From: an uncultured Bacilli bacterium
GTDB lineage: Bacteria; Bacillota_I; Bacilli_A; RF39; UBA660
NCBI GenBank assembly: GCA_934162285.1
Contig: CAKPHY010000025.1
Coordinates: forward strand, 1-18,095
Direction: 5' to 3'
Length of the DNA stretch: 18,095 nucleotides
The translations under genes were made by a program, and so were the position numbers. Shown here one piece after another: positions 7,251 through 14,273 of this stretch. The notes beneath the pieces were generated by a model, which worked only from the letters and a program-made list of their open reading frames with translations, did no database searches and had not been told where the DNA came from. Positions within the stretch are counted from its first letter, which is position 1, and each line of letters opens with the position of its first letter.

Positions 7251-7256
7251 AAATTC

Positions 7257-7284
7257 ATTATAACATATTTTTCATCAAAATCAA
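7257..7284 (-). promoter_or_regulatory. Promoter of rpsB-tsf
   Basis: The minus strand reads TTGATT, a 16-base spacer ending in TGT, then TATAAT (7262-7257): a -35 combined with an extended -10, the strongest promoter in the window, as expected for ribosomal genes. Predicted start is near 7250. Confidence 0.8.
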
Positions 7285-7297
7285 GTTTTTTTATTTA

Positions 7298-7322
7298 AAA
7301 ATAAAGATTAAAACTAGTTTTA
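7298..7322 (-). terminator. Possible weak terminator after the NUDIX gene
   Basis: TAAAA (7309-7313) pairs with TTTTA (7318-7322) around CTAG, followed on the minus strand by a T-rich stretch. The stem is short and entirely A-T, so termination would be inefficient. Confidence 0.4.
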
Positions 7323-7339
7323 GTTCTATTATTTTCTTA

Positions 7340-7819
7340 TTAATATTCTTTATACACAAAATGAATTAATTTATCATTATTTTCTTTTAACTTTTCTTTC
7401 ATAATTTCAGGATTAATTTTATAATTATCTAATTCATCTAATTTTAACCATCGATATTTAGATTTTCCTTCATTTAAATCTAAACTATCATATTCATTAT
7501 CATAATATTTATATTTATCTTCATCGATCACTAATTTATAGAAAAATCCTATTTCATGATATTTTCCTTTCGGAAATTCAATAAAACTTTCTCCTATATA
7601 AGCAAGTTCCACTTCTTCTTCAATATTAAGTTCTTCTTTTAGTTCTCTTTTAATTGCAGACTGCGAATCTTCAAGTAATTCTACTCGTCCTCCAGGAAAC
7701 ATATAAAAATCATGATCCCCTTGTCTTTGCATAAATATTTTAGTTTTATCTTTATTATAAATTATTCCTGACACTCTTACACCAAATCTACTATTTTCAT
7801 CTTTTATTGTTATTACCAT
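7340..7819 (-). CDS. NUDIX hydrolase family protein
   Basis: The 159-aa protein carries an almost complete Nudix box, GX5EX7REUXEEXGU: G44 and E50, then R58-E59 and E62-E63 (RELKEELNI), with Asn in place of the last Gly. A FPGGRVE lead-in and flanking beta strands complete the fold. Such enzymes hydrolyse a nucleoside diphosphate linked to another group, with Mg2+ bound by the box glutamates. The substrate cannot be predicted. SD AAAGGAAA lies upstream of ATG 7819. It follows the DUF6179-like gene by 27 bases and is probably the last gene of that operon. Confidence 0.9.
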   Translation of the reverse strand: MVITIKDENSRFGVRVSGIIYNKDKTKIFMQRQGDHDFYMFPGGRVELLEDSQSAIKRELKEELNIEEEVELAYIGESFIEFPKGKYHEIGFFYKLVIDEDKYKYYDNEYDSLDLNEGKSKYRWLKLDELDNYKINPEIMKEKLKENNDKLIHFVYKEY

Positions 7820-7846
7820 TTTTTCTTTTTCCTTTCATCTTATATA

Positions 7847-8719
7847 TTAATTATAAACTATTTTAATTATTTTAAAGTTTTTTAAAGCAATTAAAATTTC
7901 TTTTTCTATTATTATAAATGAACGATCTAAATATTCATTTATATTATTATTTAGTTTTAGATCTTCTTTTAAGTTTTCTTCAGATTTTTTTAAATTTAAA
8001 GTGTTATTTTCATAATCTTCATAAATTTTACTAAATTCAACTTTTTGATCTAAATTGTAAATATCTAAATTTAAGTATTTAAATATTAAAGCTTTTTTAA
8101 AAACTATTTTAAAAATATTTAAAGGAATATTTTCATACTTATCTATATTTAGATTAAATCTAACAATAAATATATTTTCATAATTGATAAATTCTAAATA
8201 TTCTTTAACAAAAAATATACCTTTAGATTCTGGAACAATAAAAGGCAAATAATCAAATGTTATTATAGTATTCAAAGCATCATAAGTGTAGTTATAATTT
8301 TCAAAAAATGCTTTTAAGCCTTTTTTTAAAGTCGAATTATAATAATAGTTATTAGTTAAATTAGATTTAAAAATAGAATTGTAAAATAACTTTGTTTTAA
8401 TAAAAATGTTTTGTAAGTGGTTATAAGAAATAAAATATAGATCTCTTAAATTCATGCTTTTTATTAAATAAATTATTTCTTCTATATTTTGGTTTTTTAA
8501 ATAAGTTTCAATCGTATAAATATTTGATATATTTACATTTTTAGCAACATTTATACTTATAGTACTTTTTAAATTAGCAGTATAATTTTTCAATTTTAAA
8601 TACATCAAATCAACTAAATCAATTATTTTTTCATCCATTGTATTTTGGGTAATAATGCCACTTTTTACCATATTATCTAAAGTATTTTCCAAACTTATAA
8701 ATTTTAGATGATCAATCAT
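7847..8719 (-). CDS. DUF6179-like protein of unknown function
   Basis: A 290-aa helical, Asn/Lys/Ile-rich protein with no signal peptide and no clear membrane segment. Its central part (ITFDYLPFI at 152-160, SKGIFFVKEYLEFINYENIF at 165-184) recalls the conserved core of DUF6179, a Bacillota family usually encoded next to DUF6323; the neighbouring gene looks like DUF6323, which strengthens the call. It is shorter than I remember for the family. The start is ATG 8719, seven bases after GGTGAT; an in-frame GTG at 8731 overlaps that SD and is unlikely. It overlaps the upstream gene by 8 bases. Function unknown; the family match is from memory. Confidence 0.7.
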   Translation of the reverse strand: MIDHLKFISLENTLDNMVKSGIITQNTMDEKIIDLVDLMYLKLKNYTANLKSTISINVAKNVNISNIYTIETYLKNQNIEEIIYLIKSMNLRDLYFISYNHLQNIFIKTKLFYNSIFKSNLTNNYYYNSTLKKGLKAFFENYNYTYDALNTIITFDYLPFIVPESKGIFFVKEYLEFINYENIFIVRFNLNIDKYENIPLNIFKIVFKKALIFKYLNLDIYNLDQKVEFSKIYEDYENNTLNLKKSEENLKEDLKLNNNINEYLDRSFIIIEKEILIALKNFKIIKIVYN

Positions 8720-9065
8720 TAAAATAATCACCTAACATTTCTACTGAACCACACTTATGAAAAGCATTTTTCATATGTTCTAATATTTCTTCATCAGCTA
8801 ATTCTAAAATATTTTGACAATAATAAAATATAGGAATTAATTCTTCAATTGTATCTTTTAATGAATCAATATAAGGTAAATCATAAAAATATATTATTAA
8901 CTTAGTAAGAGTATCTTCAAGTTCAATTCGACCATATCCTTTTAAAAAGTAATTTTTACTATTAATTAATTCGATTATTTCGTTTTTTGTTAATTGTAAA
9001 TGAAGTTCATTATTTAAATTTAAAATATTTTCTAAAATTTTACTATTCGTTATTAAATTACTCAC
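8712..9065 (-). CDS. DUF6323-like protein of unknown function
   Basis: A 117-aa helical protein with a GTG start at 9065, five bases after GGTGAT. The block GRIELEDTLTKLI (45-57), FYDLPYID (60-67) and ELADEEILEHMKNAF (88-102) followed by GSVEML matches my recollection of DUF6323, whose members have GRxEFG, SPYI and a C-terminal GSxEL. It is the first gene of a probable three-gene operon with the DUF6179-like and NUDIX genes. No catalytic residues are obvious, and the biological role of the pair is not known to me. Confidence 0.75.
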   Translation of the reverse strand: MSNLITNSKILENILNLNNELHLQLTKNEIIELINSKNYFLKGYGRIELEDTLTKLIIYFYDLPYIDSLKDTIEELIPIFYYCQNILELADEEILEHMKNAFHKCGSVEMLGDYFND

Positions 9066-9083
9066 TTATTATCACCTATATTT

Positions 9084-9120
9084 TTAATACACTTATTTAC
9101 TAATTAGTTCAAGTCTTGAA
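9084..9120 (-). promoter_or_regulatory. Promoter and palindromic operator candidate for the DUF6323-like operon
   Basis: TTGAAC (9112-9107), a 17-base spacer, then TATTAA (9089-9084) form a standard promoter just upstream of the SD. A perfect palindrome TTCAAGTCTTGAA (9108-9120) covers the -35, where a repressor could bind. Confidence 0.55.
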
Positions 9121-9161
9121 AAATAAGCATTTTTATGGTAATATAAAGATAATAATGAATG

Positions 9162-9194
9162 AAAAAAATAAGATCTTTTTAGGAATCTTATTTT
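9162..9194 (-). terminator. Terminator of the 167-aa gene
   Basis: A perfect 10-bp stem AAAATAAGAT (9165-9174) with ATCTTATTTT (9185-9194), a 10-base loop and a following T-run on the minus strand. The stop codon TAA lies in the stem. Confidence 0.8.
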
Positions 9195-9691
9195 ATTTTT
9201 TGTTTAATTATAGGATTTACGGTAACACTATTTATTTCATTTATAGTATTTACTATTGATAAAATATCACTTTCTACAAGGCTTTTATGATCATAAGGAG
9301 TTATTCCTGTTTTATTTAAAGCCCGACTACGATTAATAATTCTATCGCGATCATACAAAATTGTAGTTGTTTTGATCTCTGCTTCGGCATTTTTAAAAGC
9401 TACGATATTATTTTTATAAACATTAGTTCTATTGCTGATCAAAAAATTGTTTACAACAAGAACAGTATCACTTCTTCTTAAAGTAGTAACACGAATAGGA
9501 AATCCTACTTCTTCTTGAATCAAAACTTCTAAAGTATGATTAACTGGTGATACTAAAAAGCCACGAATATCAACTCTTTCATTTTCTTTTGTTGTACTTG
9601 TTTTTACAAAAGAATATTGTTCCACATCTAAAAAATTTAAAAAATTGTTTAAAGCTGCAAATTTACATTTTATTTCATCTAATTTTTCCAT
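9188..9691 (-). CDS. Hypothetical protein (167 aa)
   Basis: I do not recognise this protein. It starts MEKLDEIKCKF, has a helical N-terminus (1-25), a beta-rich middle (DIRGFLVSP, LEVLIQEEVGFPIRVTTLRR, DTVLVVNNF) and a charged C-terminus. No signal peptide, membrane segment or cysteine cluster is seen, so it is probably cytoplasmic. ATG 9691 has GGAGGG six bases upstream. An in-frame ATG at 9787 would add a hydrophobic segment, but that segment is only the neighbouring terminator and its stretch of ABC gene read in another frame, and it lies upstream of the predicted transcript start. The gene is alone between a promoter and a terminator. Confidence 0.8.
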   Translation of the reverse strand: MEKLDEIKCKFAALNNFLNFLDVEQYSFVKTSTTKENERVDIRGFLVSPVNHTLEVLIQEEVGFPIRVTTLRRSDTVLVVNNFLISNRTNVYKNNIVAFKNAEAEIKTTTILYDRDRIINRSRALNKTGITPYDHKSLVESDILSIVNTINEINSVTVNPIIKQKIK

Positions 9692-9711
9692 TTTAACCCT
9701 CCACGGGTAAT

Positions 9712-9720
9712 AGTATAACA
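9712..9720 (-). promoter_or_regulatory. Extended -10 promoter for the 167-aa gene
   Basis: The minus strand reads TGTTATACT (TGn plus TATACT) directly behind the ABC-operon terminator, giving a start near 9705 and a short leader that contains the SD. Confidence 0.6.
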
Positions 9721-9745
9721 AAAAAACTATCAAAATGATAGTTTT
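9721..9745 (-). terminator. Terminator of the MarR-ABC operon
   Basis: Stem AAAACTATC (9723-9731) pairs with GATAGTTTT (9737-9745) with a 5-base loop and continued T residues on the minus strand. It begins at the stop codon of the second ABC gene. Confidence 0.85.
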
Positions 9746-11999
9746 AAAGTTCAAATTGTGAATTATATAATTCAGCATAGAAACCATTTTTAGCCATTAA
9801 TTCTTTATGATTTCCTTGTTCAATAATATTTCCATCTTTCATAACTAAAATTAAATCAGCATTTTTTATAGTTGATAAACGATGGGCAATTATAAATGAA
9901 GTTTTTCCTTCAGTTAATTTATCCATTGCTTTTTGCACTAATTCTTCAGTACGTGTATCAACATTACTTGTTGCTTCATCAAGAATTAGGAAAGGTGAAT
10001 CTTTTAACATACCACGAGCAATGGTAAGTAGTTGGCGTTGGCCAGATGATACATTGTCTGATATTTTTGAATTATATCCTTCTGGTAAAGTTTTAATAAA
10101 GTGATCAAGTCCAACTGTCTCACATACTGAAGTAACATCTTCATCTTTAATGTGCTCACAATTATAAATGATATTTTCTTTTATTGTTCCATCAAATAAC
10201 CATGTATCTTGCAAAACCATTGTAAATAACTCATGAACATTTTTTCTAGTTAAATCTTTAGTAGAAACACCATCAATTTTTATATCACCACTAGATATAT
10301 CATAAAATTTCATAAGTAAATTAATCATTGTTGTTTTACCGGCTCCGGTTGGTCCAACTATCGCGATTTTAGAGCCAGGTTTAGCAATAGCATTAAAGTC
10401 TTTAATCGTATCATGTTCATTCCCATCATATCTAAAAGAAACATGATCAAATTCAATATTACCTTTTACTTTGTTTTTATCTAAAACTTTAGTTATATTG
10501 TTTTCAGATGACATTTCTTCTTCATCAAAGAAATCAAAAACTCTTTCTGAGGCAGCAGCTGTTGATTGTAAACTAGTCATCGCTTGCGCAATTTCTGAAA
10601 GTGGTGAAATAAACAATCTAACATATAAAATAAATGCAACAATTGTTCCAAATTCAATTGAACCTTTACTAGCTAATAAAGCTCCAACAATACAAACAGC
10701 AACATAGCCAAAGTTACCAATGAAACTCATAAGAGGCATCATTAATCCTGAAAGGAATTGACTCTTACGATTAGAAACATACATTTTATTATTTAGTTTA
10801 TCAAATTCATTAGTTACATTATTAACGCCATTATAAGCTTTAATAACATTTAAACCCGAATAAACTTCTTCAATATGAGCATTTAAGTCACCTAATTGAT
10901 TTTGTTTAGCAATAAAGTATTTTTGAGATTTTCCTAAAATCATTGCCATGAAAACAAAGCCAATTAAAGAAGCAACTATAGCAGTAATAGCCATAACAGA
11001 ATTAGTTACAAACATCATTATAGTTGTTCCAAGAAATAAAGCTGTAGCACTAACAAATGTTGATAAGGAATTATTCATGGTTTGAGCAATTGTATCGACA
11101 TCATTAGTTACACGTGATAAAGTATCACCTGTTTCATGAGCATCAAAATATTTTAGAGGTAATTTGTTTATTTTTTTAGAAATTCTACTTCTTAAATTAC
11201 GAGCAAAATTATTAGAGACATTAGTCATTGTTATAGCTTCAATATAAGTAAAAATTGAACTTATAATATATAAACAGATTAAAGTTATAGCAAAATGTTT
11301 AATGGCAGCAAAATCCATTTTTGGTTTAATTAAATTTTTAATGTTATCAGGTAATTGATCAAGTTTTTTATAAATATTAGATTCATTAGTTTCTGTCATA
11401 AATGTATTGATAAATTCTACTTGATCTTCAACACTTATATTAGTTTTATTTATTTCAATTGGTTTTAAAATAAGTGAAGCAACATTATTAGTTAAAGTTC
11501 CTTGTAGAAGAGATAATTGATCTTCTTTAGTTATTAAAACATTTTCATATTCATTATCAACTAACAAATTAGCTAAAATCTTAGCTGGAATATCTTTTAT
11601 TTTAGAAGGATCTTCAGCAAGATTATTTAAAACTGATGAAAATTGTTCTTTTTCCTCAGCTGTATATTCTGAACTACTAAGAATTTTACTAATATTTTCT
11701 TTAGATAAATCTAATTTTAATATTTTACTAGTCAAAGCAGCTAATTTTTCTTCAGAAACATTGGCTTTAATTTCTTCAGTTATTTGATTCAAGTTATCTT
11801 TATTAATCATTATTCCTTCAGATATTTTATTAGTCATATCAGAAAGAATATTAGGAGTAAATATCGAAATAATTGAACCTAAAGCAGCTAAAGTCAAAGA
11901 TATAAAAATTAAAATTTTGTAATTTTTTAATTCTTTAACTAATCTAACAATTGATCCTTTAAAGTCTTTAGCTTTTTCGAATTCTTTCTTACCTTTCAT
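9744..11999 (-). CDS. ABC exporter half-transporter, catalytic partner, with large extracytoplasmic insert
   Basis: A fused permease-ATPase of 751 aa, one half of a heterodimeric multidrug-type exporter. TM1 (about 28-48) is followed by about 170 mostly helical residues (about 60-228) before TM2; this makes the protein longer than the roughly 580-660 aa of simple family members. The nucleotide-binding domain has Walker A GPTGAGKTT (549-557), a Q-loop LQDTWLFDG, signature VSSGQRQ (650-656), Walker B FLILDEATS with catalytic Glu675, and switch His706 (IIAHRLST). Walker B and the switch are intact while the signature (SSGQ) is degenerate. It overlaps the partner gene by 11 bases; SD GGAGG lies in that gene. 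The substrate is unknown. Confidence 0.95.
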   Translation of the reverse strand: MKGKKEFEKAKDFKGSIVRLVKELKNYKILIFISLTLAALGSIISIFTPNILSDMTNKISEGIMINKDNLNQITEEIKANVSEEKLAALTSKILKLDLSKENISKILSSSEYTAEEKEQFSSVLNNLAEDPSKIKDIPAKILANLLVDNEYENVLITKEDQLSLLQGTLTNNVASLILKPIEINKTNISVEDQVEFINTFMTETNESNIYKKLDQLPDNIKNLIKPKMDFAAIKHFAITLICLYIISSIFTYIEAITMTNVSNNFARNLRSRISKKINKLPLKYFDAHETGDTLSRVTNDVDTIAQTMNNSLSTFVSATALFLGTTIMMFVTNSVMAITAIVASLIGFVFMAMILGKSQKYFIAKQNQLGDLNAHIEEVYSGLNVIKAYNGVNNVTNEFDKLNNKMYVSNRKSQFLSGLMMPLMSFIGNFGYVAVCIVGALLASKGSIEFGTIVAFILYVRLFISPLSEIAQAMTSLQSTAAASERVFDFFDEEEMSSENNITKVLDKNKVKGNIEFDHVSFRYDGNEHDTIKDFNAIAKPGSKIAIVGPTGAGKTTMINLLMKFYDISSGDIKIDGVSTKDLTRKNVHELFTMVLQDTWLFDGTIKENIIYNCEHIKDEDVTSVCETVGLDHFIKTLPEGYNSKISDNVSSGQRQLLTIARGMLKDSPFLILDEATSNVDTRTEELVQKAMDKLTEGKTSFIIAHRLSTIKNADLILVMKDGNIIEQGNHKELMAKNGFYAELYNSQFEL

Positions 12000-13749
12000 T
12001 CTCTAATTCCTCCTTTGATAGTTGTGATAAAGCAATTTGTTTATAAACACTACATTTTTTTAGAAGTTCTTTATGAGTGCCCATTCCCACACATTTACCA
12101 TTATCTAAAACTAAAATCTTATCAGCATTCATAATAGTACCAATTCTTTGAGCAACAATTAATATTGTCGCATCTTTAGTTGATTTTTTTAAATTCTTTC
12201 TTAAAGCAGCATCGGTTTTATAATCAAGAGCTGAAAAAGAATCATCAAAAATATATATTTCTGGTTTTCTAGCAACAGCACGAGCAATTGATAATCGTTG
12301 TTTTTGACCGCCAGATATATTAGTACCACCACTTGCTATATGTGAATTATAAGTATGATCCATGTTGTTAATGAATTCGCTTGCTAAAGCAATATCAGCA
12401 GCTTCAACAATTTCTTTTTCGTTTTTCTTTGAATTAGATTCTCCAAAAGTAATATTCGATTTTACTGTTCCATCAAAAATAACAGCTTTTTGAGAAACAT
12501 AACCTAATTTATTATAAAGGGTTTTAAAATCATAATCTTTGATATTAACATCATCAATAATGATCTCACCTTCAGTGGCATCATAAAATCTTGGAATTAA
12601 ATTGATTAAAGTTGACTTTCCTGATCCAGTAGAACCAATAAAGGCTACCGTTTCTCCTGGAGAAGCTTCAAAAGAAATATCTTTTAAAACGTATTCTTCG
12701 GCATCAGGATATTTAAATGAAACATTTTTAAAGACAATTTTGCCTTTACTGTCAGTATTACCATTAAATTCACCTTCTTGAACACTTGAAGTTGAATCTA
12801 ATACTTCATTAATACGTTTAGCTGAAACACTAGCACGTGGTAATATCATGAAAATTAAAGCTAACATTAAAAATGCCATTATTACTTGCATTGCGTAACT
12901 TGTAAAAACTATCATGTTACTAAAAATATCAATTTTTGAAGCAAGTGCTGCCGCATCAATTAAATTAGCTCCAATATAGTAAATAACTAAAGTAATTGAG
13001 TTCATAACTAAATACATCATCGGCGACATAATAGCAAAAGTTCTTTGATTGAACAATTGAAGATTTGTTAAATCATTATTAACTTTAGAAAATTTAGATT
13101 CTTGATACTTTTCAGCATTAAAAGCCCTGATTACACGAATACCATTTAAACTCTCACGTGTAACATTATTTAAGCTATCAGTTAATTTTTGAACAATTTT
13201 AAAACGTGGTAATACAAGTAAAGTAATAATACCAATAACGGTTAAAAGAATTACAACGGCAATAGCTGTTACTATACTCCATTCAACACTTTTATTTAAT
13301 ATTTTAGTTATTGCCCAGATAGCGGTTATCGGTGCTTTGATTAATAATTGAAGACCCATTCCTATAAACATTTCAATTTGAGAAACATCGTTAGTTGTTC
13401 TTGTAATTAAACTACTAGTATTAAACCCTTTTACTTCATTTGTTGATAAACTTAAAACTTTATCAAAGATTTTTTTTCTTAAATTTAAAGAAAAATTAGC
13501 ACTTAATTTTGATATTAAAAAGCCTACAATAGCAGCTCCAACTAAACTTCCAAAAGCACATAAAAGCATATAGCCACCTTGGACTAAAATATCGCTCATT
13601 TTACTGCCTTCAGTTTTAACTAAAACGGTTATTTCAGACATATAATCTGGCATTTTAAGTTCTAACCACACTTGAGAAAAAATCAAAATAAAACTTAAAA
13701 ATATCATTAGCCAGTCTTTTTTTGTAAAATTTTTTAACAATTTAATCAT
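11989..13749 (-). CDS. ABC exporter half-transporter, degenerate-site partner
   Basis: A 586-aa permease-ATPase with six membrane segments followed by an ATPase domain: Walker A GSTGSGKST (372-380), Q-loop VSQKAVIFDG, intact signature ISGGQKQR (478-485), Walker B IYIFDDSFS where Asp503 replaces the catalytic Glu, and Gln534 in place of the switch His (VAQRIGTI). In known heterodimeric exporters such as TM287/288 and LmrCD, one protein carries exactly this degenerate Walker B and its partner a degenerate signature, so one composite site hydrolyses ATP and the other is regulatory; here both halves fit. The ATG shares one base with the MarR stop (TAATG), indicating translational coupling. Confidence 0.95.
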   Translation of the reverse strand: MIKLLKNFTKKDWLMIFLSFILIFSQVWLELKMPDYMSEITVLVKTEGSKMSDILVQGGYMLLCAFGSLVGAAIVGFLISKLSANFSLNLRKKIFDKVLSLSTNEVKGFNTSSLITRTTNDVSQIEMFIGMGLQLLIKAPITAIWAITKILNKSVEWSIVTAIAVVILLTVIGIITLLVLPRFKIVQKLTDSLNNVTRESLNGIRVIRAFNAEKYQESKFSKVNNDLTNLQLFNQRTFAIMSPMMYLVMNSITLVIYYIGANLIDAAALASKIDIFSNMIVFTSYAMQVIMAFLMLALIFMILPRASVSAKRINEVLDSTSSVQEGEFNGNTDSKGKIVFKNVSFKYPDAEEYVLKDISFEASPGETVAFIGSTGSGKSTLINLIPRFYDATEGEIIIDDVNIKDYDFKTLYNKLGYVSQKAVIFDGTVKSNITFGESNSKKNEKEIVEAADIALASEFINNMDHTYNSHIASGGTNISGGQKQRLSIARAVARKPEIYIFDDSFSALDYKTDAALRKNLKKSTKDATILIVAQRIGTIMNADKILVLDNGKCVGMGTHKELLKKCSVYKQIALSQLSKEELENER

Positions 13750-14177
13750 TAATTATTTCCTTTCTTCATTAAATTTTCCTGCATTCTATTCATTACCTCT
13801 AAGAATATATTTATTTCATTATCTGAAATATTAGAAGTAATAAGTTCTTCTAAAGCTTCTAATTTAGCTTTCGATTCTAAATACATTTTCTTGGTTTTAT
13901 CAGATAAAATAATTTTCTTTACGCGAGCATCTTTAGAACTAATAACTCTTGTTATTAAATCCTTTTTTTCCATCGTCTTTAACACTCCTGAGATAGTAGC
14001 TCTTCTTAGTTTTATAGCTTTTTCTAAATCACATTGCAATACTTCTTCATCAGAATTGATAATATATTCAATTATTTGCATTTGGGTAGGACTTGGTAAA
14101 AGTTCTAACTTTTCTTGATCTAGTAAGCTTCTTACAATCATTTTATCTAAATCTTTCAATTTAAATAATATTTTCAT
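13749..14177 (-). CDS. MarR family transcriptional regulator
   Basis: A 142-aa winged-helix regulator: helices containing PTQMQIIEYIINS, the recognition region DLEKAIKLRRATISGVLKTM, the wing with SSKDARVKKIILSD (the usual DxRxxxLxLT-type motif) and long C-terminal dimerisation helices. MarR proteins usually repress their own operon and release DNA on binding a small ligand. It is the first gene of the exporter operon, with a palindrome over the promoter, so it probably controls efflux in response to a drug or metabolite. ATG 14177 has GGAG eight bases upstream. Ligand unknown. Confidence 0.93.
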   Translation of the reverse strand: MKILFKLKDLDKMIVRSLLDQEKLELLPSPTQMQIIEYIINSDEEVLQCDLEKAIKLRRATISGVLKTMEKKDLITRVISSKDARVKKIILSDKTKKMYLESKAKLEALEELITSNISDNEINIFLEVMNRMQENLMKKGNN

Positions 14178-14189
14178 TTACTTTACTCC

Positions 14190-14232
14190 TTTAGCACTAT
14201 TACATCTTATGCTAAATATTTAAAATTGTCAA
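14190..14232 (-). promoter_or_regulatory. Promoter and MarR operator candidate
   Basis: TTGACA (14232-14227), a 17-base spacer and TAAGAT (14209-14204) form a near-consensus promoter. Inverted arms TTTAGCA (14210-14216 on the complementary strand) and TGCTAAA (14190-14196) flank the -10 with a 13-base spacer, the position expected for autorepression by the downstream MarR protein. Confidence 0.7.
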
Positions 14233-14242
14233 TAGCCTAACA

Positions 14243-14273
14243 AAAAAGCATTCACACTTTATGAATACTTTTT
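14243..14273 (-). terminator. Terminator of the metallopeptidase operon
   Basis: A 12-bp stem (14243-14254 with 14262-14273) with one G-U pair and a 7-base loop, followed on the minus strand by T residues. The stop codon TGA of the metallopeptidase gene is inside the stem. Confidence 0.85.

Noticed and set aside
9692..9787. Hydrophobic N-terminal extension of the 167-aa protein
   Set aside because: It is the translation of the ABC terminator and ABC gene end in another frame, and lies upstream of the extended -10. The ATG at 9691 has a good SD.
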